DNA of 64,000 bases from Cricetomys ansorgei. Lineage: Eukaryota > Chordata > Mammalia > Rodentia > Nesomyidae. The notes beneath the pieces were generated by a model. That model did not search any database, had not been told where the DNA came from, and saw only the letters and a program-made list of their open reading frames with translations. Location of the stretch: positions 3,487,001 through 3,551,000 of the forward strand of contig JAMJFZ010002307.1 in assembly GCA_026225945.1 (NCBI GenBank), in the 5' to 3' direction. Shown piece by piece: positions 43,081-55,329 of this stretch. A program made the position numbers and the translations under genes. Positions within the stretch are counted from its first letter, which is position 1; each line of letters begins with the position of its first letter.

Positions 43081-45514
43081 TTAGCCTGAACGGTAGATCT
43101 TTCATCACGAAAGTTGTTTAAAAACATTTAATTGTGGGGGTGTGAAGGGATGTGCATAATTATTTAGTTATTTGTGTTAATTATATAGTAGCATCCTAGA
43201 CAAGAACTTCTCTTTTCTCCTTCTCTTGCCAGTGGTCTGCTTATGCTGTTAGAGAAGCTTTCTGTTTGCTTGCGGGTTTGATTTTTTTTTCTTCTTCTTC
43301 TTCTTTCTTTCTGTAGCCCGTTTGGATGGGTAGTGTGGATCTGCACTAACATAGTATAAGCTTCTACTACTGTTCTCAACACAGGAACGCTGAATTCGTT
43401 TTGTTGCTGTACTTCAATGGTTCTGGCTGGATGCTTGTCACACGCATACAGCACTCACTTCTGCCAAGCGTAGTTGGTAAATCACCAGACTCCTGAGGTA
43501 TAGCAGTTAGTTCACGTAATCTTCGTTTTGTACATGTAGACACACATCCTGTTTGCAGTGATGCAGGCCATGTAAAAGAGAAAATGTATAGGCTTTGAAG
43601 AGACTTTTAGAGGTGGCACATGAAGAGTGAGCTTCTTAGCCAGGTATGACAACCTTTTTTTTTTTTTTTCCGGTCCTTGTTGGAGTATGGCATAAGTTTC
43701 AGATTTTCAAATTTTCCCTTTCCAAAGAAAGTAATTTGACTTCTTGCAGAAATTTTTTTTCTCATAAAGCACACTTAAAAATACGATATAATGCTTATGC
43801 ATACAAGAATGTTCCGTCTATTAAAAGCCCTGTCCTTTCGATGAGTGAACCAAGCAGCCAGGCCTTCAAGGTACATTCAGAGCAAGTACAAGGGAGAAGA
43901 AGAAGGGAGCTTGAAAGGAGAAAACTTACGGTTCTGTGCTTTCCTGAAATCCTGGATTTCAGCTAGCTGAGAATTCTAACGTTGAGTGTGGCCCGGACCT
44001 GGTGAGGTATGTTTGACTGGTAGGGCCTGTGTGATTCACCCAATACCTGGTCACCTCCAGTGGTAGGGGCTGGCAGAGAGAGTTCTGAGAGTAACCTGAA
44101 GACTGTTTGTCTAGGCCTGAAGTAAATGAGCTCTCTCACACAGGGTTGTTTCTGTTGTTGTTTAAGAAATGTAGATTTGTTTTAGAGGCGAAGAAAGTGC
44201 TAGCCTGCTTCACATAAACGATAAACTATATCCTGAACTTTGATTTGAAGATAGTTAATAAAACGAAAGTCCAATTTTGTTCCAAACAATGTTTTAAAAC
44301 ACCCATGTGTAAATTGTCTACATTTGAGTCTCATATGTTAATGATTTGGGCTCTGAAACTTATTTCAGAAAGGCATTTTGGTTTATCTTCAGAAACACCA
44401 CACAAAACTGTCTAAACAGCGCTGCAGAGAAACTGTTCCAAATGCTTCAATCTGATGAATGAATTAAAGAATTATGGGTCTTAATCCAATTATGATCAGT
44501 CTCGCAATTCAATTTCCCATTTGGGGGAGCTTGTGGGGACTGGGACGGTAAATGACTGTCAAGTGCAAGTGGGGGTCTGGGCTGTTCATTTTCTTTGCGT
44601 GCTGTGACAGAAATAGCCACTTGTGCCACGCACGCGGAGGGCTTGGGGTGCCCAGAAGTTACTTAATGGTCTCTGATAAACCAAGATTTCACTTGCCTGC
44701 CAAGCTACCACTGAGAGAAGAGCAAATGATGTTTATGAAGCTTGGCAGCAAGGGCCTCACCTTCTGCTTTGAAGATGATGAACTTTGATGTTGTCATGTG
44801 ACTTGTGGTGTGGACCCCCTTAAGGGTAGAGAGCAGACGCCCTGGTACATTAGAGACTTGCTGCTGGGGCATATTGGGACACTTCTGTAGGACTCCTTGA
44901 TAAACGTCGTCAAATTCAATTTCCTGGCATTAAAATTGAGTTCCGGTCAAATGTAGACTATATAGGGGAACCTGTTTTGAGTTGTTTTCCCCAAGCCCTT
45001 ACCCTTTTAGCTGCCCTATGTAGGTGCTTTTGAAAACTCTCTTAATGAGGACCCTGAATTTTAGGAAGGGCCCTTGACTGCAGTTCAGGTTGCTTTGATG
45101 AACCCTTCCAAGATTCCTGCCCCGCTTGGCCCATTTAAACTCTGGCTCAGAAGCTAATTAATTCAAAGGTATAAATAGTTCATTATGGTTTAATTCTCTG
45201 CTTGGATGATATAATCACCCCCACATTTGTTATGATCTTACAGTTTCTCAGAGAAAGAGCTGTGGAGATTACAGAGATAAAGGCAAGTTGGAGGAACTCA
45301 AAGACAGTTTTCAGTGCCCTTCAAATTATACCTTGTAAGTAACTGATTGTCCCAATTACAGTTGAGGATGACTATGAATAGAGGAGCCATGCTATAAAAC
45401 TGGAGGGAAAGTTTGAGCCACTGAGATAGAATGTCATGTTGAATAGAGCTGGTAGTAGAATTAATGTCTCCAAGTTCAGAGATATTAATTCCCTATTGTT
45501 CATACATTTCAAAA
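43081..45514. other. long unique stretch with candidate regulatory blocks
   Basis: No interspersed repeat is recognised over 2.4 kb, only a TTC run (about 43290-43310) and a T run (about 43655). At 44440-44520 there are closely packed homeodomain words, including TAATCC (K50 type) at 44482-44487 and CAATTATG next to it. At 45150-45210, CTAATTAATTCAAAGG holds a TAATTA core overlapping a TCF/LEF-type TCAAAGG (45163-45169). These are candidate intronic enhancers. Confidence 0.35.
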
Positions 45515-45570
45515 CCCAACCCAACCAACCAACCAACCAACCAAGCGAACGCACAAACAAACAAAAACCC
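45515..45570. repeat. (AACC)n/(AAAC)n repeat
   Basis: CCAACCAACCAACCAACCAA is followed by ACAAACAAACAAAAACCC. Confidence 0.93.
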
Positions 45571-45924
45571 CAAAGGCTTTCATGTATCTTTGATACTCAA
45601 GTGGTGTTGAACTACCTCATGGTTCCTGTCGTCCCTGTCCATAGTAGACAACGGTTCAGTGGTCACAGGGACTAGAGGACTCTAGTCTGGCATCTAGTTG
45701 GTATGCTCTGGCAAATCAAGGAACTTTATTCTTACTGTGGTTCTAAGTGAAGTCAGAGAGGTAGGGAAGTTGGAAGAAGCCAGGACGCAGAAGCTGCTGA
45801 CCCATTAGCTGTGGCGCTTTTCAGTTTAGATCTGTGTGTGGTGCCTGCAAGACTTTATCTGGAGATCGGAAGCCTTCAGAACCCTGTGCCCATTTCTAAC
45901 CTCTAAAGGTGAAAATTCTAATGC
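45571..45924. other. unique non-coding sequence
   Basis: No recognised repeat or gene. Confidence 0.4.
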
Positions 45925-46262
45925 TCTTTCTTTCTTTCTTGTGTTTGTGTGTGTTTCTGCACATTGCACATATGTGCACATGTATGTGGGGGTCAGAGGT
46001 AGGCTACATACATCGGGTTTCTTTTATGATTCCTTTCCCCCTTGTCTTTGGAGATAGGATCTCTCGTTTAACTTGGTATGCAGTTATGGGCTAGCCCGAC
46101 CGCTCAGCTGTATCTGCATCTTTGTCTTTATCCACTGAAGTGCTAGAGTTACAGACACACGTGTGTGTACCTGGCTTTTTACAAGGCTGTTGGGGGATCT
46201 GAACCCCAGTCCTCTCGCTTACACATCAGGCACCTTATCAACTGAACCATTTGCTCAGGTAC
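45925..46262 (-). mobile_element. B4-type SINE, antisense, diverged
   Basis: A (CTTT)n and TG-rich lead-in (45925-45985) is followed by GGGGGTCAGAGGTAGGCTAC, GGAGATAGGATCTCTCGTTT, GTGCTAGAGTTACAGACACA and GGGGGATCTGAACCCCAGTC, ending ACTGAACCATTTGCTCAGG. Confidence 0.6.
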
Positions 46263-48381
46263 CTGCCAGGTTCTTGTATGGACATTATGTGGACGGCACT
46301 AGAAAAAGTATGTGACGTTTCTAGCAGAGTCTTGAGCTGGTTGTTCAGTCAATATTAGCTCTGCTTTTTTTCCCCTCCCTCTCAAACCGGTCTAGTTTCT
46401 CATGATAATATGTCTGAGGCTTCATTTTGTAATTTAAACTTACTTGAGTGCAAGATGGAAAAAAAAATGTATCCCTTTCTCAAGGCTGAGATCGACATTT
46501 TAAAATAGTGATCCAGTTAGCATCTTTGTATGATTGATCATTGACAGTGTGGTTTTATTAAAGATGTTGTATCTGGTACAAGTGTGAATTCTATCTTTTA
46601 TTCATCTAAGCCTTCCTGCGGTAATTAACATCTTCATCCTATATAAATAAGTAAAGGCAAATAAAAATGCTGGGCTCTAACTGCAGGTCTCTCTGTACAC
46701 TCCCCTGAGAGCAGACATGAATGAGTATGAGGAGGACGTGGAGGATTGAGCAGGAAGAAGTTCAACTGACTAGTACACTTTGTGAATGGTTTGGCTAGGA
46801 AAATAGAAGCCATCCGTCTCTAATGGAATCCACTGTCTGGAAGGACCGCCCTGTACCAGCATCTCCCACTGTGCTCTGGAATCAGGACTCCATACCTGGC
46901 CACTGTGCTTAGTGGTACCAAGTCACAGGGCAGCAGCAGGGTCCATCAGACTCTCAGAACAGATGTGACACAGCAGTGTAGCCCAGGACTTGGTCTGGTC
47001 AGGTGGATTAGCCACAAATAAGCAAACAAAACGTGCCACCACCAGGACACCCAGTGGGTTCTTTGCATTCCCTGGTCCTTTGTTTTCGTCCTTTGTAAAA
47101 TGAGCATGGCACTAGTCAGGGTTAAATGAGGCTGTTCACTCATAAGTCACTGTGCTGTGCCTAGCACAGAAGGAAAGCTCAAAAATATGTTGCTCCTTTC
47201 AAACATACTCAAAATGCAACCACCAGGTGTGGATGCATTTTATCAGATGGTCCTGGATGCATTTAAACAAGGGCTATTCCACATAACTAGAAGGCAGTGT
47301 TCATGTAAGTGAATGTCCTCAGGCTTACCTTTAAAAGTCGCTGTTTCTTCCTGCTGCTCCAGTCCCTACTCTTTGACACTACAAACCAGAGCAGACAGAC
47401 CACCTGACCTTGGCCATCTTCAGGTACAGGGAACTCTCATTCCCTTCCCTCTGTAGGCTTTCTGTTCAGTGGGGCAGCAGCATAGTCTAGGCTGCATTTT
47501 ATCTCGAGCCTCAAACACCTCCCGAAGTCTTTGCTCCCCTGCGTGACTGATCCTAAACCAACTTGCAAGTCCCACAAAGTGCTGAACTCAAGTGGTCCTC
47601 AGCGCCAGCCCCTGCTGGGATGAGTCACAGGGCCGCCAGCACTTTGTTGCGTTAGATTTGATCGCTGCCATGAGCAGCCCTTCGATTGTCAGCTAAGAGC
47701 CCCTTCAGGGACTTGTCCCTTAATAGGAAGTCTCTTTTCTTTCCTCCTGTTGTAACTTTAAATTAAAAGAAACTGTGGAGGAGTTGGTGGTCAGGCCTCA
47801 CTTCATTCTTCTTCCCACCGGGAGAACAACATCTGAGAAAAGGCATTTATAGGACTGAGAATTGAGTTGTTGCTGTGTGGGGGCGGGGGTCACTGTCAGG
47901 GATTGGGTGGGCTGGGAGGTGGTGATGGAGGACTCAACTAGCCCGGGGCCATCCGTGATAGGATCCAGAGCGATGCTTTTGTGACTACCAAGGAATAGAT
48001 TGTGGGCATGAGGCTCTCACTCGGCCCGGGAGTTTTAGGTGATCCTGATGTATTATTTTCTGCCCCAGATTTTCTTAGGTGGTTCTGTGTTGTACTGTGG
48101 GAACTGGCATGGAGACAGCTTCAGAATCCACGGAGGCTGGGAGGCAGGAAAAGAGAGCTAATTTTTGACACATTCCTCAGTCAGGGATTCCTCTAGGGAC
48201 TCCGTGCCCAGGATACTGACTGCTTATTGTGAAGTTTTGCCATCCTTTTCCCCAAGAGTGAGTGAGCATGGGTTACTGTAAAGTCTCTGCTTACAAAGGC
48301 ACATGGACATCAATGTGAGAGAGGATGGAAAAGTTAACAGTGCCTTTGACGACACTTTCCTAAGTTACTGATTTGGTTCTT
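46263..48381. other. long unique non-coding stretch
   Basis: No interspersed repeat is recognised over 2.1 kb. TGAGTCAC at about 47623 is a perfect AP-1-type site. The unique block at 47600-47770 keeps several CpGs and may be conserved. No exon is recognised. Confidence 0.4.
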
Positions 48382-48435
<54 letters not shown>

Positions 48436-48460
48436 TTTGTGTGTTCATGTTCCTGTGCAT
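48382..48460. repeat. (TG)n microsatellite
   Basis: About 24 pure TG units followed by interrupted TG words. Confidence 0.97.
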
Positions 48461-48745
48461 GTACATGTCCAGGTGTACATGCACATGTGGGTCTATGCTG
48501 TGGAGGTCAGATATTGATGTCAGATGTCTTCCATAGTTACTCTCCACCTTATATTTTGAGATAGGATCTCTTACTGAAGCTGGACTCGCCGATTGGCTAG
48601 ACTGGATCCCACCCGTCTTTAGCACTTGGGTCACAGGTGCATGTCACTGTGCCTGGTTTTTGGTTTGGGGCCTGGGGCTCCAAACTCAGGATCCCATACT
48701 TGTCCAGTAAGCATTTACCAAGTAAGCCGTTCCCCCAGCACCCCG
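48461..48745 (-). mobile_element. B4-type SINE, antisense
   Basis: GGAGGTCAGATATTGATGTC, TTTTGAGATAGGATCTCTTA, CTGAAGCTGGACTCGCCGAT, TTGGCTAGACTGG and TGGGTCACAGGTGCATGTCA, ending near ACCAAGTAAGCCGTTCCCCC. It serves as an unbroken reference for the nested copy at 58.8-59.3 kb. Confidence 0.7.
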
Positions 48746-49423
48746 TTCTCCCTGCCCATTTAATCCTTCTCTGGGCCTGGGCATATGCCCTGCGTTGTTG
48801 CTGGCTCTCCTGTGTTTGTGATTCAGAACTGATGCAGACTCTCATGGTCTGACCTGTGGTCTGACCAGCCACAGTTTGATGTGTAATATTGGGGGCAGCC
48901 TGAGGTCTGCATGTCAGCTCTTGTGATCTGTAGTGTTCCTCTCTGGTGCTAGCACTGGCACCCTTCATAGTGTCTGGCAGGATCTGTCTCATTAATCCAT
49001 TCTTGCGCTGGAACTGTTTTTGAACAAGTGAATACTGCCTCTTACAATTCTGTCTTGAACTTTCTTCCTTGACTGTCTCACAGAGAGCCTAGTCAACCTT
49101 GGCTCCTATTGGAACTCGGTGTCTCTTCTGCTTCAACTAGGGAATTAGGTGGTCATTTTGTGTACATAAGTATCTCATAGGCAGATAAAGAAACACAGGA
49201 AGCCACTCTATGCAGGGACTTCCTCAGACTTCCCCGCTGTTACTGAGTCCCTGTTCCCGTTCTAGGTCAGCATGTGCTGGCTCTTCTCAGCTTTTGCCTT
49301 ACCAGGTATTTGTTCTCATAGTGCCAGTGTCCACTCAGCATTGTGTTCATATCACTGGAAATGGGAGCTGTGGTCAATATATTGCTGCCTAGTTTGAAAG
49401 CTGAAATAAAGCATTTGCCCTGA
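48746..49423. other. unique non-coding sequence
   Basis: No recognised repeat or gene. Confidence 0.4.
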
Positions 49424-49650
49424 GGGTCGGGGTGTGCCTCAGTTGGTAGAGTACTTGCCTAGCAGGCATGAATATCTGGGGGCCATTGCCAGCATGACAG
49501 AAACCAGGCCTGGTGGTGCAGTTTTATAAGAAGAGAACCCAAGATGTAGAGGCAGGAGAGTCAGAAGTTCAGAGATGTCTTTGGTTGCACAGCAAGTTAG
49601 AAGCCAGCCTACCATACATAAGACACTGTCTCAAAAAAGAAAGTAAGTGA
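49424..49650 (+). mobile_element. ID/B1 composite (B4) SINE
   Basis: GGTCGGGGTGTGCCTCAGTT, GGTAGAGTACTTGCCTAGCA, AACCAGGCCTGGTGGTGCAG and AAGACACTGTCTCAAAAAAG are the ID head, B1-like body and tail in order. Confidence 0.75.
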
Positions 49651-49825
49651 CAGGGTGTGGGCATGCCTCCTTGGCACCATCAACAATGCCTAGACCAGCA
49701 AGGGCACAGAACAGAAGGCTTATGAATGAAAAAGCTTCACATCAAATCACACTGTAAGAGCAGAGTCTTGAACCTCATCAAGGCAGCTTTGCATGGTGTG
49801 GAGTGGTTGAATTAGCACCTCTGGG

Positions 49826-49990
49826 CTGTTTATTATGTCCTGGGCTTGGTGCTGGGTCACTTCCATGGATAGCCTCATGTAACCCCTAGTAGTCGTGTCT
49901 CAGCCTCTTTCTACATAAGAGCCAACAGATTGTAATGCTCAAGTGGCCTGCCCATCCCTCACAGCCGCCATCAGCAGGAGAGTCATTGCC
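49826..49990 (+). mobile_element. MIR-like SINE remnant
   Basis: GCTGTTTATTATGTCCTGGG, CTTGGTGCTGGGTCACTTCC, ATGGATAGCCTCATGTAACC and CAAGTGGCCTGCCCATCCCT roughly follow the MIR order in sense. It is very diverged. Confidence 0.35.
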
Positions 49991-50064
49991 TGACCTTGGT
50001 CTATAGATTTGGACACACTGGTTCCTTTTCTTTGTGTCAAGATACTGCTGAGGGCCTACTCTCT

Positions 50065-50580
50065 CTAAGATGGACTTACCGCTTCCTGGTCACCCCGCGT
50101 CATGGCGGACCAGATAGGAAATGCTGCGGAAAGCCGCCGGGATTGAGTGGTAATTTGCAAGTACTGGCTGTGCTGATTGGTTTTACCCATCAGTTTGCTA
50201 CAATCCAGAATCACCTGGGAAGAAAGCCCAAATGCAGGCTGCCTTGACCGGGCTGGCCTGTGGGTATGCCTAGGGGAGGGATCATCTCGATTTTTAATCC
50301 ATGTAGGAAGACCCGGCCGGTGTGGGCGGTGCCCTTTTATGAGCTGGGCACTGCACTGCGTAGGAGTGAAAAAGGCTGTCTGTCTGTGTATAGACGACCA
50401 AGAAGAAAGGGCGTGTTTCTTCTCTGCTTTTAACTGTGGATGTAACGTGGGCAGGTGCTTGAGTTCCTGCCTTGACTTCCCTGACGTGGCAAGCTCTGAC
50501 TTAGACCTGTACGCCACACAAGCCCTCTCCTCCCTGTGCTGCTTTATCGGTCGCAGCAACAGAAATGAAAGCAGAGCACG
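50065..50580 (+). mobile_element. URR1-like DNA element
   Basis: GTTTGCTACAATCCAGAATC, ACCTGGGAAGAAAGCC, GGAAGACCCGGCCGGTGTGG, GGCGGTGCCCTTTTATGAGC, TTTTAACTGTGGATGTAACG and TCCTGCCTTGACTTCCCTGA are the family's words in order. The left limit (from about 50150) is uncertain. It is the fullest of three copies in the window. Confidence 0.6.
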
Positions 50581-51324
50581 GCAATGTTGTCGTTATTAAT
50601 CCCCCTTACTATACATTAGCCTAAGGCTCACGGAACACCCAGAGCCATGCTGCTTACGCTTTACCCGATAAGAACTGTTTCGTGCCCCGAGGTAGCAATC
50701 CCACAGACATAAACACCGACCGCAAAAGGAGGGACAACACGGTGTTGCATGCTCAGTCATCCGCTGGGAAGCTCTTCGGGGCATCTGTTAAAAACCGAGC
50801 CTTTTGTGTTCCATCCCAGATACAAAGATCCGGAATCCTCTGTGGTTGTCACCTCTGAGTTTTTACCAAGTGTGACTGGTGATTCTTTGGCACACACAAG
50901 GTTGAGAAGCAGTGATAACATTTTTATTGGTCTAGTTTATTCGTAAGTTGTATGTGTAGCTTCTGGAGCTCAGAATCGTGACACTGGTGAGATAGAGCAT
51001 AACTGGCTGTTGGGTGACTAGAAAGGCTTTCCCCGATGCTCTTTGAGTTCTGAATTAAAAATTAAAGAACCTTTAGTGATTAGTGTGGCTGAAGCCAGGA
51101 GTGGGAGAACCTGATGCAGAGAGGCTGTGGCCTGGGGTCAGGCGAAGCTGGTAATCTTTTCACATTTTAGCTTTGAGGGAACTTCCCAACAAACGAGTCT
51201 ATAGTACTTAGAGTCCATTGAAGACCAGAGGCTGGCTTCTCCATATTCCAAACACTTAGTACAGTCTCTGGGACACAGTAGGAGTTTAAAAACGTTTGTT
51301 TGTTTGTTTACTTTTGTAGCACTG
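50581..51324. other. unique non-coding sequence
   Basis: No recognised repeat or gene. Confidence 0.4.
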
Positions 51325-51392
51325 GCATCAAACTCGGGGCCTGAGCATGCTATGCAAGTGTTCTACCACAGGGCTGTATCCCCAGTCCAAGT
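51325..51392 (-). mobile_element. ID-type SINE, antisense
   Basis: GGCATCAAACTCGGGGCCTG, AGCATGCTATGCAAGTGTTC and ACCACAGGGCTGTATCCCCA are an antisense ID, with a (GTTT)n run before it that is the antisense A-rich tail. Confidence 0.75.
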
Positions 51393-51469
51393 TTCATTTA
51401 AATGAGTAGACAAAAACAGAGAGAATGACAGAGTGATGTGTGAAAAGCACTAGAAGAATTTGACCATGA

Positions 51470-51960
51470 TTATAGTAGCTCCATCCCTCTCTATCTGTGG
51501 GGGATACAGTCCAAGAACCCCCAGATGCCTGAAATCGTAGTAGATCTGGACCCTAAAAATTCACTTCTGTTCTACTCCACATGAACTTAGCATGAGGAAA
51601 TGAGGGGTGTAAATAAGGCCAATAGGGCCTGATAGTAACTAGTAATGAGATGGGGCAGCTATAAGAAGAGTGTGGATGTGGCCTTACTCCTTACTGAGCG
51701 TGTGCACCCTTTTCGTGAAGAGCTGAGGCAAGGTGAAGCATGTAGGCCCTGTGCCCCTGCTCTGGTGATTTCATAAGGGTCATCTGAACATATCTACGAT
51801 GACACTGTCCCAGGTAGTCTGCTAGCCAAGCTGGCCAAGCAACTAACTGGCAGGTGGCATCCACAGGGTAGATAGAATAGACAGCACTCTGCAGCGTCTT
51901 CCAGGCAGCGTGGAGGTGAGGTGGTGTGAGCTTCCTTCACGCTTCTCAGTTTGGCCTTCG
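51470..51960 (+). mobile_element. Tigger/pogo-type non-autonomous DNA transposon, ancient
   Basis: TATCTGTGGGGGATACAGTC, CAAGAACCCCCAGATGCCTG and AAATCGTAGTAGATCTGGAC match the conserved terminal part of Tigger-related MER elements (the 'GGGGGATACGTTCCAAGACC' type end). Later words (TGGCCTTACTCCTTACTGAG; GAGGCAAGGTGAAGC) follow the internal order loosely. No transposase remains. The right end is uncertain. Confidence 0.6.
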
Positions 51961-53534
51961 GTTTTAAAGTTTTGCATCGTCTTTTTTTCCTGGAGTTCTC
52001 TGAGATTCCAGAACAGGCTGGCTTACAGAAACCATGGTTAAGAAGAGACCGCTCTGCTGGGCATAGGAGGACAGTGAAATCACACGAGCACAGGGTTTTG
52101 AATTAGACCAGTATGGTTCTTACAACCAGAAAACAAAGCACTGGGATCAGAGACAGGATCAGAACACCAGGTCCAGTGTGTGTTAGCTGAGAGGAGCTGT
52201 GGCTCCAGGAGGATGGGGAGCCTTGTTTGTTTTGGTCTCTGTGTGATCATGGCATTCAACAAATATCCAGGGAACAATTGACAGGGCTTCCCAACCATCA
52301 AGAAAAGCAGGCATATATACTGTCCAGAAATATCACATGAGAAATAGCGTTATGGAAGTTGAAGAGTGGATCAGTTCTTTGACCATCTATGGACTAAGGC
52401 CTCCATGGGTAGGCCTCCTTCCCATCTGGTAGTTTTCTCTGCGACCAAGACTTGTTCAATGGCTAATTGTACATTGTCTTTTACGATTATGCAAGCCCAT
52501 GGCAGTCTAGAGAGGGCGACTGTTTAATAACTATTTGATGAATAAGTCAGTGGATGAGTGGAGGGGGCTGGCTTGACAGGGAGAAACTGAAGCCCATCAA
52601 AAGGAGTTGTTCCCAGTCACTCAGAATTCCCAGCCACATAGGATCCGGAGATATTTATGGAAAAATGTTTACCAAGGTAATGCCTGCAGAAGTGATACCA
52701 ACCCCATTAGAAGAGGAAGCCATTCATTCAATCTAGAAAATGTACAAGGGAGAGAGAAAAAAAGGTAACTCGTCATTCTAAACCTAGCAGGAGTTTGAGC
52801 ACAAAAATGGCTCTAATCCAAGCAGCATAATATTAACATCAACGTGCATCTTGTGGCTCTAGCCCTGCACACTGCTTTGGAAATAAAAGGAGATTGTGTG
52901 AGGAATTAGCAACACAAGGCGTTTTTTAAAGTGCTTTATTGCCAAGGCCTGTGATACTGTGTGAATCTATGCAGCCCCTTTCTCCTGCTGTGCTTAATTT
53001 CGGAATCTCATGCTATTACCTATCCTTGGAGAGAAAAAAATAATCACTCTCTATTAACTCTTAAAAACCAAGTTTCACACTGTACTTGTTTTTCGACTGA
53101 TCTTTCTGATGTCTCTTAGGAAAAGGAAAAGTGGTGTATTTAGGTACTGGGTGTTTGTCAGGGAGCATAGTATTTAGGATTGCCTTAGGGGGTATCCCTG
53201 GAGCTCTGGGGTAGGCTGGAAGTAAATGTCGAAGGCAAAAGTTTTTTAGAAAAGCCTCCAGCAGTTCGAAGAATAAGGACCTGAAAGAGCCAGCAGAGAC
53301 TGGCTCTGGCACAAATCCAGAGCAGAAGCTGGAAGTGGGTTATGAAAGACAGGAGGCAGGAGCCAGGAGGAGTTAACTCTTCACAATGTAGGTGGCTACC
53401 TTCTGATGACAGGAAGACTTCCTGAGGAATGTCGAGTCCTCCCTGGTGTGCTGTTGCTCTGTGCTGCCTGTCTCACTTGATGCTGGTTGATCAGTAACTA
53501 GCAATAGGCATTTTGCTAAGCAGCTGTGACCCCA
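51961..53534. other. unique non-coding sequence with candidate element
   Basis: No recognised repeat. The part at about 52800-53040 is AT-rich and free of simple repeats (CTCTAATCCAAGCAGC; TTTAAAGTGCTTTATTGCC) and is a possible conserved element. No exon is recognised. Confidence 0.35.
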
Positions 53535-53695
53535 ATAACCTCTAGTACGTGCAGAAATTGATCCATTATTCAGACAAGGAACTGGAGCTTGCCCAAAACA
53601 GTGTAGTAGTAATGGTCTAGCTGGGACTTGAACCTAGAGAGTCTGATTCTCAAGACCAGGTGTTTACCCACTGTGATACAGCAAGTAGCTCCTGC
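53535..53695 (+). mobile_element. MIR SINE
   Basis: CAGACAAGGAACTGGAGCTT, GCCCAAAACAGTGTAGTAGT, CTAGCTGGGACTTGAACCTA and GAGTCTGATTCTCAAGACCA are the MIR core and 3' words in order. It is the clearest MIR in the window. Confidence 0.75.
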
Positions 53696-53726
53696 CTCAG
53701 AAAGGGACCCTTCAGAAGGATGACCT

Positions 53727-53746
53727 TTGCCTTTGCCTTTGCCTTT
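53727..53746. repeat. (CTTTGC)n short repeat
   Basis: Three to four hexamer units. Confidence 0.9.
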
Positions 53747-53799
53747 CTTCCAGTAGCCGTTGATCATCCGGAGCTGCTACAGAGTTCCCCAGCCCAGTA

Positions 53800-54250
53800 T
53801 TTTCCTCTGCGATGTGCTCTATTTACAGCTGTCAGGCTGATCTTCCCAAAGCGCTATTTGGGTCATGTTGCCCCTTTCTCAAAAACTCAGAGTGCCCTGT
53901 GGATGGATCTCACCAGCTGTAGGTTGGCTGTGAAGGGCCTGCCTCTGCAATCTGCCTCCTCCTCTTCCATCTCATCTAGCTTGTTTGAAACCTTCCCTGC
54001 AGTTTGCTGTTGACCTGCTCCAAGCTGCACAGTTTTGCAGCTGACTTCCCAGACTGTCCGCAGCACGACAGCCTTCGAAGACTTTCCCAGCCTTTCCCAC
54101 AGAGGCTGTGCCACTGTGCCAGAGCCACTCCTGACCCCCCCCCCCCACACCAATCCTCAGGAACTTCTTCCAGAGTGGCTCTTTTCTCCATCTGCTTCAA
54201 ACCATTCCACCAATGGATTCCTTAACCCACTGGACCCCATAATTTAGCTT
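53800..54250. mobile_element. ancient L2-like repeat
   Basis: CAGGCTGATCTTCCCAAAGC, GTCATGTTGCCCCTTTCTCA, AAAACTCAGAGTGCCCTGTG and GGCTGTGAAGGGCCTGCC follow a word order that I associate with a mammal-wide L2-type LINE end. A C12 run is at 54135-54146. Overlapping open frames on both strands here have no known match. Confidence 0.4.
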
Positions 54251-55329
54251 TTATCACCCTTACTTTGTTCTTGCCTTTATTCAGTAACCAACGCATCTTC
54301 ACCGAGCGCTTCCTAGTTCCCATGCTGCTGCTGGAGAATCAGTTGAATATAGGAAGGTACTCATCTGTACAGAGGAATTTCAAGTCTATCCTGGAAGGAA
54401 AACTATAATTTGATAATGACCATCACTTACAATTGCATACTTCTCAAATACAGCAGATAAAAGGAAGACAGCAGCAATTGGAAAAAAAAAAAAGCCTGCT
54501 ATCAGAAGCCACAAGAGAAAGATAGTTAATGCGGTATGGAAGAGAGGAGAGAAAAGCTTTAGAGACAGATGGGACAGTTTGTTAGCTCAAAGGCTCTAAA
54601 GAAAGAGGGGAAGGGGCATTTCCCTGCAACGCTGCAGGCAGTGTGGCTGATGTAGAGGGAAAAGGCTAGGAGGTGAAGCCCAAAAAGATGCTCCAATCAG
54701 ATTTGGGAGCATCCCAGGATGTAAGAGAGTCCAGTCTTTGTAGTAAGAGTGACAAGAAACCCACAGAGGAGTCTCAAGAATTCGTAGTGTTCTTGTCTGT
54801 TTCCCATAGACCACGTTGAAGAGGCAGGGGGTGGGTTCCGGCGAGCTAGCAAGAGGTGATAACAGTAACTTTTACATGTGAAAGACGGTACCCAGCCCAC
54901 TAGAGATGGAGGCAAGCCACAGATTTCAGAGACACCTGGGAAGAAGGCTGCCTGCCTGCTCCCACCAGCCCACCCCACCAGAAACCCAGCAGGGTATTCC
55001 ACTGTGGGGACCACCCAGTGTTGCCATGTGTCACAGTTTCACAAAAGAGCCACTTAAGTCCCCAGGGATTCTGGTGGTTGCAAAAAAGTTGACACCAAAC
55101 AAAGTGTACCTTTATATGCTCACATCTTTGGTTGGACTCTGTAGCCCTCTCCTCCCCTGTAGCCCAGGTCCTACAGGAACCCGAACTCTTGCTCGTCCTT
55201 CGGTTTCTGAATTAAACATCACCCTTTCCCAGACATCCTCCCAGAATACAGTGGCTGAAGATTTCTTCCCTCTGGTTTTATAGCATTTGTCACACATTCT
55301 CATTTGTTTTTAGCCAGCTTGAGACAGGC
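54251..55329. other. unique non-coding sequence
   Basis: An A run lies at about 54481-54493. No recognised repeat or gene. Confidence 0.4.

Noticed and set aside
45170..45177. TATAAATA as a core promoter
   Set aside because: It sits in AT-rich DNA without CpG enrichment or a nearby exon; such words are common by chance.
53660..54013. 117-residue forward frame
   Set aside because: It spans a MIR end, a short hexamer repeat and an L2-like repeat, so it cannot be a single gene.
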